The notes beneath the pieces were generated by a model. That model worked only from the letters and a program-made list of their open reading frames with translations. It did no database searches and was not told the DNA's origin. Position numbers and translations under genes: made by a program. Shown in pieces: positions 43,111 to 52,161 of a stretch of DNA of 60,000 nucleotides. The DNA is taken from the NCBI GenBank assembly GCA_009760855.2, contig WPIO01000104.1, positions 697,501 to 757,500 of the forward strand. The letters are read 5' to 3'. This DNA comes from Cristatella mucedo (lineage: Eukaryota; Bryozoa; Phylactolaemata; Cristatellidae). Positions within the stretch are counted from its first letter, which is position 1. Every line of letters starts with the position of its first letter.

Positions 43111-43389
43111 ATGGAGCCCAAAGAAATCGATATTACCAGTTGTGATAGTGAATCAGAGTATTCAGAGGATTCAATCGATGACCCTGATTATCAAATGGAA
43201 ACAGAATCTGAATCTGAGTCTTACGAGTCTGAAGTTTCATCTTACATTGATAGTGAATTAGAATCTGAGGAGGATCTAGAAGAATTTCTATTCGGTAAAC
43301 AATATGAAGATCTCACTGATGAGGAAGTAAAAGCTTATGAAGAGTATCTTGAATCACTAATAGATAGCTCTGAAGACGAAGAGAGTTAA
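43111..43389 (+). CDS. Highly acidic protein, element C
   Basis: 92 codons, about half Asp/Glu/Ser: DSESEYSEDSIDDPDYQMET, then ELESEEDLEEFLFG and repeated acidic clusters. No folded domain expected in the first half. The C-terminal YEDLTDEEVKAYEEYLESL may form a helix. It shares DDPDY and position with the acidic tail of element B's gene at 30338-30724. It may be the 3' part of the gene starting at 42758, or an independent short gene; the L2 insertion prevents a decision. Possibly a nuclear transactivator or histone/DNA-mimic type (inference). Confidence 0.5.
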   Translation: MEPKEIDITSCDSESEYSEDSIDDPDYQMETESESESYESEVSSYIDSELESEEDLEEFLFGKQYEDLTDEEVKAYEEYLESLIDSSEDEES

Positions 43390-43431
43390 TTTCAATAAAA
43401 TAAAATTTTATTTTCATATATAGAAATAGAT

Positions 43432-43647
43432 GTATCAAGAATTTTATGTTGTGAACAATCTAGAGAAATGGCTGTAAAGATCTGTCTTCAAAAACTTAAA
43501 GGTCAAGATCAATGTATAGTTAAACATTCACTAGATAAACTCATTCCAGATATTGATAGTTCTTATATTAGTATTCTTATAGATATATGTGATACATGTG
43601 ACAAACTAATGGAAAGTCGTAGTAAGATAAATGAGATGCTCGAGTAA
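43432..43647 (+). pseudogene. Small helical protein, MDI/ICD family, element C member 1
   Basis: Sits behind TATATAGAA, but the expected start reads ATA GAT GTA, so the ATG is lost. Content: VSRILCCEQSREMAVKICLQ, IVKHSLDKLIPDIDSSYISI, DICDTCDKLMESRSKINEML, ending at TAA. Direct counterpart of 30056-30298 in element B. First of three tandem related genes. Confidence 0.6.
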
Positions 43648-43738
43648 GCAAATAAAAAATCTAAAGCACCAAAAACAAAACCAGGAGTAGTAATTAATTA
43701 ATTTTATTTTAAATAAATTTTATAAACAATATATAGAA

Positions 43739-43942
43739 ATGGATATTGCAAGAATTCTATGTTATGAAGAAGTTAAAGTTATGGCGATTCGTATTTGTAG
43801 TGGATTGTTTAACGTTGATGAAATGGATATGACTAATCATGTTTTATATTCTAATATTATTAAACTACCCGATTCATATGTTGAAGGACTGATTAAAATG
43901 TGTGATATCTATGATATAGGTAAAATTAATAAAGTTATGTGA
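43739..43942 (+). CDS. Small helical protein, MDI/ICD family, element C member 2
   Basis: 67 codons, ATG at 43739 three bases after TATATAGAA. MDIARILCYEEVKVMAIRIC at the start, IIKLPDSYVEGLIKMCDIYD near the end. Shares the MDI-x-RIL start and the KLPD...IKMCDIYD end with the next gene. It may be slightly truncated (stop after KVM), because related frame continues beyond. No known domain. Confidence 0.6.
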   Translation: MDIARILCYEEVKVMAIRICSGLFNVDEMDMTNHVLYSNIIKLPDSYVEGLIKMCDIYDIGKINKVM

Positions 43943-44068
43943 CAATAAAGAAATGATACAATATAATCATGAAACAATAGATTCTATCTTCATGAGTTTT
44001 TATCGCAGACGATAGTTTTATTTTTCTTTAATCTGCGTATTTTTATTTTTTTATTATTATTATATATA

Positions 44069-44299
44069 ATGGATATTGAAAGAATACTCTCTAATGATTA
44101 TGTTAAAATACATGCATCTAATGTTTGCATACAAATTTTTAAAAGTACTGAAAATTATAAAGACTTATATTCTTGTATTAGTAAGCTACCTGATTTAGTT
44201 ATTGAAAGTTCAATTAAAATGTGTGATATTTATGATGAAATAGATGAGCGTGACAGTTTTATATCTTCTATTTACAATAGCATTTTACATGAGTTATAA
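44069..44299 (+). CDS. Small helical protein, MDI/ICD family, element C member 3
   Basis: 76 codons, ATG directly after TATATATA. MDIERILSNDYVKIHASNVC, then CISKLPDLVIESSIKMCDIY and a polar C-terminus. Same length and layout as members 1 and 2: N-terminal helix with I-L/Cys positions, LPD turn, I-K-M-C-D-I-Y-D helix. It appears intact. A tandem triplication conserved in part in element B (two members) argues for a real selected viral function, unknown. Confidence 0.65.
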   Translation: MDIERILSNDYVKIHASNVCIQIFKSTENYKDLYSCISKLPDLVIESSIKMCDIYDEIDERDSFISSIYNSILHEL

Positions 44300-44356
44300 C
44301 TCATTTTTCTTTAATCTGTGTGCATGCATTTTATTTTTTTATTATTATATAGGAAA

Positions 44357-44836
44357 ATGAAAGCAATTACTGATCCCACTCTTGCAACTAGTGCAGTAGC
44401 ATTTGAATCATATGTTGATTATCTTGTTAGGTCAAGAATGACAGCATATGATGAAAAATTACTCGATTCTGATGTTGCTGGTATGACTGAGAGCTCTGTT
44501 ACGAAATTCTATCTCGATGAAGTAGACGCTGAAGCACAAAGGATTATTAGTGCTGGTCAAACTGAAATTCTATCTGGTCTTGAGACAAGGGTTAGATCTA
44601 AAGTTGATACTCTTCTAGATGAACCTAATGAAGTTGCTGGTTATACGACTTGGATGGCGTCAAAACTTCCGACAATGTCTACAGTCATTTCTGGAGTATC
44701 TGGTATTAAACCTGATATCACTGGAATTGTAAAAGATGAATGTCATGCAGTTCTACCAAGTATTACTGATAGTAAGAGTGCAGAACAAAAAGCGGCTGAA
44801 GCAGCACTTGCACAACCTGATCCAAGTGTAGTTTAA
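44357..44836 (+). CDS. Conserved 160-residue virus protein, element C
   Basis: ATG 44357 follows TATATAGGAAA. Begins MKAITDPTLATSAVAFESYV, middle MTAYDEKLLDSDVAGMTESS and VAGYTTWMASKLP, end SGIKPDITGIVKDECHAVLP and an Ala/Gln-rich tail. Element B has the homolog (26969-29665), broken by LINEs; the blocks MTAYDE, GYTTW-AS-LP and SGIKPDI-G-VKDEC are conserved between the two lineages. Predicted helical, no membrane segment. Not recognised as any named family. Confidence 0.65.
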   Translation: MKAITDPTLATSAVAFESYVDYLVRSRMTAYDEKLLDSDVAGMTESSVTKFYLDEVDAEAQRIISAGQTEILSGLETRVRSKVDTLLDEPNEVAGYTTWMASKLPTMSTVISGVSGIKPDITGIVKDECHAVLPSITDSKSAEQKAAEAALAQPDPSVV

Positions 44837-44873
44837 TTTAATTTAAATAAAAAATAAAAACATTATATAGAAA

Positions 44874-45236
44874 ATGAACATCGAGACAAGAAGAAAAGAC
44901 TGTCATGAAGAAGCACAAGGACAAAAGTATTCAAAGTTTAAAATCTGTTCTTATTCAATGGGTAGAATAGAAGACATCAGATTAACTTTGTTAGATGCTG
45001 TAAAACTAGTATTAGAGTTTAAAGCACTTAGAATAAATCAATCCGAAGCACACATAGCAAATATGTTTGTTAAAGTTAGAGATGGCTCAATCTTTGAAGA
45101 GTTTCTTATAGAATTAAAAGTAGAAAATGTAAGTAGCATGAGATCTGAAGCTTACTCTAAAAAAATAGAACTAACCAAACAAATGATACACAAGAGAAAG
45201 AAGAAGGAAAGAGTTTTGATAAACCTGAAGAAGTAA
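44874..45236 (+). CDS. Conserved small charged protein, element C
   Basis: 120 codons, ATG after TATATAGAAA. NIETRRKDCHEEAQGQKYSK, MGRIEDIRLTLLDAVKLVLE, RDGSIFEEFLIELKVENV and a very basic C-terminus (MIHKRKKKERVLINLKK). Homolog in element B at 26545-26949. The intact frame and shared MGRIEDIR-TLL-A-KLVLE block suggest a conserved regulator. The basic tail could bind nucleic acid or localise to the nucleus. End may be shortened by frameshift, since related codons appear beyond the stop. Confidence 0.6.
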   Translation: MNIETRRKDCHEEAQGQKYSKFKICSYSMGRIEDIRLTLLDAVKLVLEFKALRINQSEAHIANMFVKVRDGSIFEEFLIELKVENVSSMRSEAYSKKIELTKQMIHKRKKKERVLINLKK

Positions 45237-45247
45237 TTAAAGAGACA

Positions 45248-46482
45248 CTATGGATTGGAAGATATAAGAGGAATACCTGAAGATATAAGAATAATATTAG
45301 CTTCATAAAAATCTTGTCCAAATAAGTCTAAAAACATAGAAGGCATAATAGGACAGCGAATAAATTCATAAACTTCATTATCAGAATCTACTGTTTTACC
45401 TGACACCCATAACGCAAGTTTAAGACGATTTTCATAACTAGCAAGATCAAAAGAAAAGGATTCTGAAAAATTTACTCCATTTACTAATAAAATTTCAATA
45501 TAATCCAAATCAGTTGGTGTTGAAATTGTACCAAAATTCAAAATAGGACAAACAAGATTAAATGCAATTGTCTTTGATAAATATTTATCAAAACCACAAA
45601 AAACAACAATAGATTCACCTAACAATAGCATATCATTATTCTCAAAACCATAATGCTTAATACCAATTAAACTAGATAAATATAGATTTTGAGAATAAAG
45701 TTTGTGGTTATATTTTAAAAATATAATATCAATATTTATTTTTTTATATTCATAGAAATACCGACTATAGCAAGTTTATAATTTACTCTTGTTCTATTAC
45801 CATCTCTTAATAAAAATGATCTATTAACATAACCTCTACTATAAACTTTATATTTAATATTATCGTCAATAAAACTATTATTACCAACACGTGAATTTTC
45901 AGTATCTTTTATTTTTATTTGTATTCTTGAGTATACTGGTTTTTTATGTTAACATCTGATAGTTTTGCTAAAACTTGTTGACCATTAGTAGAAGAAGAAA
46001 ATGCTTGTGTTGGTGTACCGATATTATTTACACTTGTTTGCAGTTAAATTACCCCAATATCCAATAAAACTAACATTATTAATAAATGTTCTAACAAATA
46101 GTAAGCTTCCACATTTCAAATAGAAATGATGTATATACTTATTTGCAATTACATCGGTTGGAGAATAATTATTACAATTTGCTTCTCTTCAATTCATTAT
46201 TGGTCTTTCAAAACTTACATTTCCATTTACTGTCTCATCTTGTTTATACATTCCTGTTTTTGTATCAGCATATTGTTTTGTTGCAATATCTTTTCCATTG
46301 ACAGGATCTGATATTCTTACATATTTTTTTGAGTTTGCAGATAAATTGCCAGTTATATGTTGATCAGAATCCTTTCTTAGATAATTGCTATCAGCAAATG
46401 CTTTATTAACTGTCTCTAATGTATCAACAGTTTCTCCAACATTTATTATTTTATTCGATGCAAAGTCTAATCTTCCTTGCAT
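45248..46482 (-). pseudogene. Fibre gene 1 of element C
   Basis: Starts MQGRLDFASNKIINVGETVD (46482), with further repeats ITGNLSANSKKYVRISDPVN and DIATKQYADT. After several frame breaks the tip domain is readable at 45248-45720 (GIKHYGFENNDMLLLGES, FDLASYENRLKLALWVSG). The repeat type is that of phage tail-fibre shafts; the tip matches the plus-strand fibre of element B. Predicted trimeric vertex spike for host recognition. Decayed in the middle. Confidence 0.6.
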
Positions 46483-46598
46483 TACTAATTCCTTTCTAGA
46501 AAGCCTTTTTAGGATAGTGCTATATAAGAAGTTAAAAATACACTTCGTTCAGTAAGAAAATCTTTTGACCATAAAATTGGCATAAAATCCTTTATTAG

Positions 46599-47414
46599 TC
46601 ATTTTTGATCATTAAGAATAAAACTTCCAAATAATTGATATGAATAATTTGGATTTATTTCTGCTGTTGGAAGTGGAGCAAGTATTTCTGTTTTTACATC
46701 AGGTGTTTGATATGTTGTTGTAATTACAAATAATCCTCTAGAAAATACATTATTAGATATATTATCAGGAACTCTTAGCATTCCTTCATATTCTATTCCT
46801 CTTATTTGCGTATTTGATGATGAATCAATAGCAATTAAAAATGTTATTCTTGCAACATTTCCATCTGATATTCTATTTAGATAACCAAGGTTAACACCAT
46901 CAGTTGGATTGACAGGATCATTTACAATTCTAATAAAATTATTTTGCATGTCTAAATTACCATTAACTGTTCCTCCATGCAAATTAAGAAAGTTGTCATC
47001 GATATACTTTTTATTTGGTACTGTATAATCTAAGTCTGGATTTCCACCAACATATGGAACTGTAGTTCTAATACCTCCATTTACAACTAGATTTCCTCTA
47101 ATTGTTCCACCTGTAAGTGGTAGTTTAGTATCAGCATAATCTTTAGTTGCAGCATCACTAGGATTTATAGGATTCGCAAGATCTACCCTTCTAAAATTAT
47201 CCACTTCAATATCTCCATCATTTGTAGTTGATCTAGAAATCTTAGTAACAAAGTTAGCATCTATATAATTTCTATTTACTGCATCACCAGCATCAACAGG
47301 ATCATCTAAATTCTTTATAAGATGATAATCCATATTTAGATTTCCACCAAGTATATCGCCAGTTTTCTTAATACAATTCTTTGATGTTTTTCCTCTACTT
47401 CTTTTTCCTAACAT
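46599..47414 (-). CDS. Fibre gene 2 of element C (open)
   Basis: 271 codons, uninterrupted. A basic start (MLGKRSRGKTSKN) that could anchor to the capsid, then four shaft repeats: GGNLNMDYHLIKNLDDPVDA, DNFRRVDLANPINPSDAATK, GGTIRGNLVV with NKKYIDDNF, and GGTVNGNLDMQNNFIRIVND. A 90-residue tip follows (ISDGNVARITFLIAIDSS, LFGSFILNDQK). Each repeat ends in a D-A-x-x-x-x-Y-x-D unit. This layout (short anchor, repetitive shaft, small beta tip) is that of a trimeric fibre. It lies on the strand opposite to the capsid genes, in tandem with two sister genes. Confidence 0.7.
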   Translation of the reverse strand: MLGKRSRGKTSKNCIKKTGDILGGNLNMDYHLIKNLDDPVDAGDAVNRNYIDANFVTKISRSTTNDGDIEVDNFRRVDLANPINPSDAATKDYADTKLPLTGGTIRGNLVVNGGIRTTVPYVGGNPDLDYTVPNKKYIDDNFLNLHGGTVNGNLDMQNNFIRIVNDPVNPTDGVNLGYLNRISDGNVARITFLIAIDSSSNTQIRGIEYEGMLRVPDNISNNVFSRGLFVITTTYQTPDVKTEILAPLPTAEINPNYSYQLFGSFILNDQK

Positions 47415-47416
47415 TT

Positions 47417-48271
47417 CTATACAATACTAACAATAAAATCTATAAAAGTAATTCCACTAGCAACAGTAAACTTATCGTTAGCATATCTACACGTTCCATC
47501 AATATTAATTATTAAAACTACTGTACCACTCACACCATAAGTATTATCAGTAGTTAACTCTACATAAGAATTAGTTTTATTAGTTGCATAGATAGTATTA
47601 GATACCATTCTAAAATTAGGTAATACTCCTGGAAAGAATGTTTTAAGATTAGTTGTATAGGCGACAACTTTTCCGGTAGCTGCAACAACAGGTATATCAC
47701 CAGGTGTAATGTGTTTAGGTTGAAATTACCTGTACTTCCATTAGCAGTAATAGTTAAACCTAACATATCAAGATAGAATATACTTGGATATGTTCAAGTT
47801 AAACCTAAGTATTTAAATGCTACTTGTTTATTAGTATCAACATATTGTTTTGTTGCTACACCTGAAATATTAGTAATATTCTTATTTCCCATATCAATGC
47901 TTGCCATTGCTTTACCTTGAAATACTGCTGTCATACTTTTTAGTAATCCATAGTTTATTACTTTATAAGGTCTTAGATCTGAATAGACAGTTCCATCAGC
48001 AGAATTACCAGATATACCAAAAACATTTTTTACAATTCAATTGTGATTTCATTACTGCACTTTGCTTAGGTAATAAATCAGATATAGTTGATACTGTTGC
48101 TAATTCTCCTGAAGCATTACTAATAACATTGCTACCAGCACTTGAACTAAGAGCATAGTCCAATCCTATAGCATCACCACTGTTAACAGGAAAACCTATG
48201 TTTGTTATTCTATTCTTATTTGCATCAAGATTAGTATAAATATTACCATTAACTTTTCTAACTTTTTCCAT
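47417..48271 (-). pseudogene. Fibre gene 3 of element C
   Basis: Starts MEKVRKVNGNIYTNLDANKN, with RITNIGFPVNSGDAIGLDYA as shaft repeat. Broken after about 88 codons; further repeat-like and tip-like sequence is readable in other frames, ending with VELTTDNTYGVSGTVVLIIN at 47417-47608. The stop of this gene is three bases upstream of the start of fibre 2. Divergent from the gene at 48292. Confidence 0.6.
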
Positions 48272-48291
48272 TCACTTATAATATAAGATAA

Positions 48292-48663
48292 AAAAAAGTA
48301 AAGAGAGGAAAAAGAGTAGACGAATTAAAAGAAGGAACTAAGACAACTAAAGAAGTAATAGAGGGAGTTAAAACAGCTGCAAATGTATCTGAAAAAGTAG
48401 TTACAAAACTTGCTCCTAAACTTGCTGCAAGATTATCATTAGCTGCATCAGAAAAGATTGCAACATTAATTCCTAAAGTCTTACAATCTCTTAAAGTAAT
48501 TGGTGCAGGTACTAATGCTCCAGGTGGATTTCTTAGTGGATTTACAGGAATAGTTGATTTATCTTTATTTATAAAACAAATAGTAGATGATATTTCTTCT
48601 GGTAAATATGGACAAGTCTTTTGGAAGACAATGACAGAAAAAAATAAGGATTACACAAGATGA
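48292..48663 (+). pseudogene. Open frame without start: helical/hydrophobic virus protein
   Basis: 124 codons after an in-frame stop at 48289, no ATG near the beginning. KRGKRVDELKEGTKTTKEVI start, an amphipathic helix LAPKLAARLSLAASEKIATL, and a Gly-rich hydrophobic AGTNAPGGFLSGFTGIVDLS segment. Its TGA overlaps the ATG of the next gene (ATGA), suggesting co-expression. N-terminal part probably deleted. Role unknown; composition recalls small capsid-core or membrane-active proteins. Confidence 0.4.
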
Positions 48664-49369
48664 TTGAATCTTTAGAAATAGGTCTTGCAATTAATGATGT
48701 ATTACTTGCAGCAGAAAAAGATAATTATCCTTGGCAATGGAACCTCCCCCCCCCCGTGCATATTTAACGGAAGTGTTTGGCCAAGAAGTAAATTGGGATG
48801 CTACACAGTTAGATCCTAAATCTTGGTCAAAGAATTTCTTAGAGACAAGGACAGGGGGCTTTCTTCCGGCAATACTTGCAATTGTTGGTTTAATTGCTGT
48901 AGCAGTAGGGGCAGCTGGAACTGCTATTTCAGTTACTGTCGCTGTTGCTTGTCTAATAAAAAAGTTAATAGATGAAACTATGTTCACTTCAAAAGCACCG
49001 AAAATGCAAACCCACGAGCAACGAATTGAAGCTCTAACATTACAAAGTCAAAGGTTAACGAATGCTATTGAGGATTTGAATGAAATGATAGAAGCAATTA
49101 ATTTAGGAATTGATATTGATGTGTCTGGTAAAGTGCAAAAATCGGAAGTAAAGAATCGATTGAATTACGCTAAAAAAGGAAGACAGTTAGTGGAGGATGG
49201 TCGTGTAGATTTTGCACCAAAATTGAAAAGAGATATTAAAAAAGTAGAAGCAACTTTACTCGGAGGAAAAAAGGAATGTAATTATAAAGCTGAAAGTGCA
49301 ATGTTGCTTAGTACTCTTTATGCAAAAAGAGCAACAACAGAAGAGATTGATAGTGAAGTTAAGAAATGA
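48660..49369 (+). pseudogene. Membrane and coiled-coil virus protein (C-run frameshift)
   Basis: ATG 48660 starts MIESLEIGLAINDVLLAAEK and runs into a C11 tract at 48746-48756; from there an overlapping frame (48731-49369) continues with TEVFGQEVNWDATQLDPKSW. It has one long hydrophobic segment (FLPAILAIVGLIAVAVGAAG and following), then a coiled coil (RIEALTLQSQRLTNAIEDLN), and LLGGKKECNYKAE near the end. A change in C-run length explains the break. The LLGGK motif fits an adenain-type cleavage site. Candidate virion membrane or core protein; no family recognised. Overlaps the previous gene by ATGA. Confidence 0.5.
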
Positions 49370-49378
49370 TTAGTAGAA

Positions 49379-49923
49379 TTAAAGAAACGATGCAGCAACT
49401 AAGCAATAGTCTGAATATCTAACAAGTTCGTTGTCAACATCTAAACAATAAGTAAAATTTAATGTTGCAAATTGTAAGTGAAGTTTTATAGCAACCATAT
49501 CGCGAGCTTCAGCTGCAGCAACATCAGAATCAAAATATCCCAAATGGAATCTAGTTTTATCTATTCCAATACGTGCTTTCCACTTACTTTTTTCTTTATC
49601 CCAATTAACACCAATACATTTTGATGTATTACTTTTAGTAAGACCTTTATTTATATTATTTTCTGATCTAGTTGCCTCTCGTAAATTGTTAAGACTATTA
49701 TTTGTTTTGCATCCGTCTATGTGATCTATCTCTTGTAAAGGCATTTTACCAGTTACTATTAAAAATGCGAGATGGTGCTCTCTATATATTTTTCCATCTA
49801 TTCCTATTTGTCTATATCTAGTACTTTTATTTACTGTTCCTGCAATACTTCCAGCAGTTGCTTTCCCTCCTCTATCAACTCTCCATCGGAAGACTCCCGA
49901 ATATGCATTGTAATCTAAAATTT

Positions 49924-49966
<43 letters not shown>

Positions 49967-50009
49967 GAGCAACTTCATCAACTCTAGTCGTACAATCATC
50001 ATCTGACAT
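49379..50009 (-). pseudogene. HNH endonuclease with AP2 DNA-binding domain
   Basis: The C-terminal frame (49379-49744) shows DHIDGCKTNN and NNLREAT of the HNH site, then an AP2 domain (IGVNWDKEKSKWKARIGIDK, HLGYFDSDVAAAEARDMVA). Upstream in the same frame lie YSGVFRWRVDRGGKATAG and REHHLAFLIVTGKMP, typical of the N-terminal part of such enzymes. The presumed start at 50009 (MSDDDCTTRVDEVAQL) is out of frame because of a (CT)n repeat at 49929-49964. These are homing-type, mobile nicking/cutting endonucleases known from phages and algal viruses. It points against the neighbouring genes, as a selfish insertion would. Confidence 0.75.
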
Positions 50010-50122
50010 TTCTATATACTGTTTTTATATCTGTTTAAAATAATTTTAATTTATATATAAATATGTATCACTAAGTCAAACTTGCTCTATCCAATAATCA
50101 ACTAAAACTAATACATAAAGCA

Positions 50123-50830
50123 ATGGAACCAATTTCTATAAGATTAAAGCATCAAGACGTTTCTGGATCTGTTCCTATTCTTGTTACAAAGACTCAACTT
50201 AATAAAATAGAAAAGAGTAGATCTAAAAATACTGGATTGCAATTTAATCTTTCATTGAAGCAATTAAAAGAAAATAGAAAAACAGGTTCCGGCATTGTAG
50301 ATATTATATATAAATTATCTGGTGGAAAAGAATTTCATTTAAAATTGCCAAAGGTTGTTCAATCAGAAAATGTTCCTAGAGGAAGTTTCAATAATACAGG
50401 TGCTTACTCATATGTCGGCCCAGGCACAAAATTCGCGCAAAGAATGGATGAGGGCAATGTTGGAATTGATTATCTTGATGCTAGGGCTCTCATCCATGAT
50501 CATACTCACACTGATACAGCATCAGATCCTGAACCGAAAAGAACAGAAATAAGAAATTTATCAGATATGGTTCTTGCAGAAAGTGCTGCTCGTATTTCAC
50601 TTGATCCTAAACACCCGGTGTACGTTCGTAATGATCCAAAAATGGTTGCCGCGATAATGGCGGCAAAGAGTCGTTTAGGTCTTGGTATTGGTGCTTCTAT
50701 CTTTGATAGTAAGTTCGCAATAGATTTCTTAAAAGATAAAGTAAGTATTCCATCAAGTATAAGTAAGATAACTAACTATGCAAAGACTCTTGTTGATAAG
50801 ATGTTATCTATAAGTAAAAAAAAGATTTGA
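50123..50830 (+). CDS. Phospholipase A2-like virion protein, element C
   Basis: 235 codons, open. Residues about 90-150 contain YSYVGPGT (calcium-loop type), GIDYLDARALIHDHTH with the catalytic His-Asp pair, and a downstream Asp-rich helix (IRNLSDMVLAESA), the pattern of secreted-type PLA2 domains found in parvovirus VP1 and reported in adintoviruses. There such domains breach endosomal membranes during entry. The N-terminal 90 residues are basic and include KLSGGKEF, fitting an adenain cleavage consensus. The C-terminal part is helical with a basic end (SISKKKI). It sits between the HNH gene and an unknown minus-strand gene. Apparently intact; activity is not shown. Confidence 0.7.
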   Translation: MEPISIRLKHQDVSGSVPILVTKTQLNKIEKSRSKNTGLQFNLSLKQLKENRKTGSGIVDIIYKLSGGKEFHLKLPKVVQSENVPRGSFNNTGAYSYVGPGTKFAQRMDEGNVGIDYLDARALIHDHTHTDTASDPEPKRTEIRNLSDMVLAESAARISLDPKHPVYVRNDPKMVAAIMAAKSRLGLGIGASIFDSKFAIDFLKDKVSIPSSISKITNYAKTLVDKMLSISKKKI

Positions 50831-50864
50831 CTAATTTTTATTTTGTCTTATATGTATTTTATGT

Positions 50865-51361
50865 CTAATAATCAGCAGGATTGAATTCATCCTGTGATTG
50901 TTTTTTATCTGCGGGATAAACTTTAACTTGATCAATCTTCAATCTAATATTTAGTCTTTCTTCTGAATTATAAGCATCTTTAGTCGCATAAGATCCATCT
51001 AGAATTCCAGTAACAGCAAAGTCATTAACAAACTTTTGAATTATTTCAGCAACATTAGCAAATTTAACTTGTTTGTTCCTTTGATCAAAGAAGATACTTG
51101 GTTTATTACCAAATGCAATTCTAATACCAATAGTTGAACGAGCACTCATATCATAACCGCTATATTCAAGCTTCATACTTGCTCTATTAGCAATATCTTC
51201 GAGAACAGGTCTCATATCTTCTGTAATATACATCCATGCAATGAAGTAAGGCTTAGAATCTTTACTAATTTTTTCTTCAATGTGAATACTGCTGATTTTC
51301 CTGTAGGAATTACGACTGCAGCATTTTCAAGTACAACGAATTTTTTATTTCCCGTTTCCAT
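50865..51361 (-). pseudogene. Unknown protein upstream of the protease, element C
   Basis: ATG 51361 begins METGNKKFVVLENAAVVIPT; a frameshift near 51285 is followed by KDSKPYFIAWMYITEDMRPV and, in 50865-51233, SARSTIGIRIAFGNKPSIFF and NIRLKIDQVKVYPADKK. About 165 codons. A beta-rich pattern is suggested by alternating hydrophobics. No family recognised and no homolog seen in A or B, where the corresponding block is deleted. Same strand as protease and zinc-ribbon genes. Confidence 0.45.
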
Positions 51362-51390
51362 TTGTATACAAGGAAAAGAAAATGTTTAAA

Positions 51391-51780
51391 TTAAATTAAT
51401 AATTCCATTGTTGATCTAAAATCTGATTCTTGCATTAGTTTTAAGAAGATTAGGCACCTTCTTCCGCAATCTGTTTGATTGCCATCTTGTAGCTTAAGGG
51501 TCATAAATGTTGGTATAACACCAAAACAATTTATTACTTCCGGCATTGGTGGATCACCGAATGAATCAAAGTAAAAACATTGTTTTCCTTCTTTATTTAA
51601 GTGCTACCCAGTGATATATTGCTTTTTTTGAATCACCAGTATTAAAAATAAGACATTCATTTCTTCACGGTTTTGTTAGTTCATCTCTTGCAAAGACACC
51701 TCTAAAATTCTTTATATCTAATTCTTTTATGTAATTATTTATTTCTATATCTGTTAAAGGTGTTGATTTTACTTTTTTTT
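51391..51780 (-). pseudogene. Adenain-type (ULP1-like) cysteine protease, element C
   Basis: Readable blocks: NFRGVFARDEL near the start, HWVAL (catalytic His), FDSFG (Asp) and DCGRRCLIFLKLM (catalytic Cys), in the order of adenovirus maturation proteases and their Maverick relatives. A TGA lies after LTKP and a frameshift after HWVALK. The enzyme cleaves capsid precursors at (M/I/L)xGG sites; such sites occur in the pVI-like, PLA2-like and membrane proteins of this element. Its 5' end runs through a T-rich tract (A9 on the coding strand, 51772-51780) into the zinc-ribbon frame. Confidence 0.75.
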
Positions 51781-52161
51781 TTGTTCAATAGTCTTTTTTA
51801 ACTCTGCAATCATTTGTTCTTTATCACTTGCACCAGTATATCTATCAGTACTACATGAGAATTTTTTACTAAGTGCATTTGATATTCCTGCAAAGATAGC
51901 AGGTGTTGGAACAGATCCTCCTCTACTTACTTGTTTTTTACCTCTACCAACTGTACTTACTTGATCTCTACCTCTACCAACTGTACTTACTTGATCTCTA
52001 CCTTTTCCAGATCTTAACTTAACAAGCTTTGAGTTCTTACTATCACAAATAGTACAAACACCTTTAAGCATTCCTCTGATTCCTTTCGTACTATCTACTT
52101 CTACATACTCTTCATGGATTGTATCAGTTTGCTTTTTACACTTCAAGCAATATATTTCCAT
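51769..52161 (-). CDS. Zinc-ribbon protein with repeat linker, element C
   Basis: ATG at 52161 (MEIYCLKCKKQTDTIHEEYV), giving C-x2-C, then CTICDSK, a four-Cys zinc ribbon similar to the DUF5679 type in large DNA viruses. Three linker repeats of the type GRDQVSTVGRG follow, then a hydrophobic AIFAGISNALS and a charged helix into a poly-Lys end. The reading frame stops right at the A9 tract where the protease frame begins one base out of phase. It could be a separate gene overlapping the protease or the N-terminal part of a fusion. Divergently arranged with the ATPase, 21 bases apart. Confidence 0.55.
   Translation of the reverse strand: MEIYCLKCKKQTDTIHEEYVEVDSTKGIRGMLKGVCTICDSKNSKLVKLRSGKGRDQVSTVGRGRDQVSTVGRGKKQVSRGGSVPTPAIFAGISNALSKKFSCSTDRYTGASDKEQMIAELKKTIEQKKK

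Noticed and set aside
45248-48271. Bacteriophage or bacterial contamination because of tail-fibre-like repeats
   Set aside because: The genes lie inside an element with eukaryotic-virus polymerase, ATPase and protease, bounded by terminal repeats and target duplication in DNA with animal LINEs.
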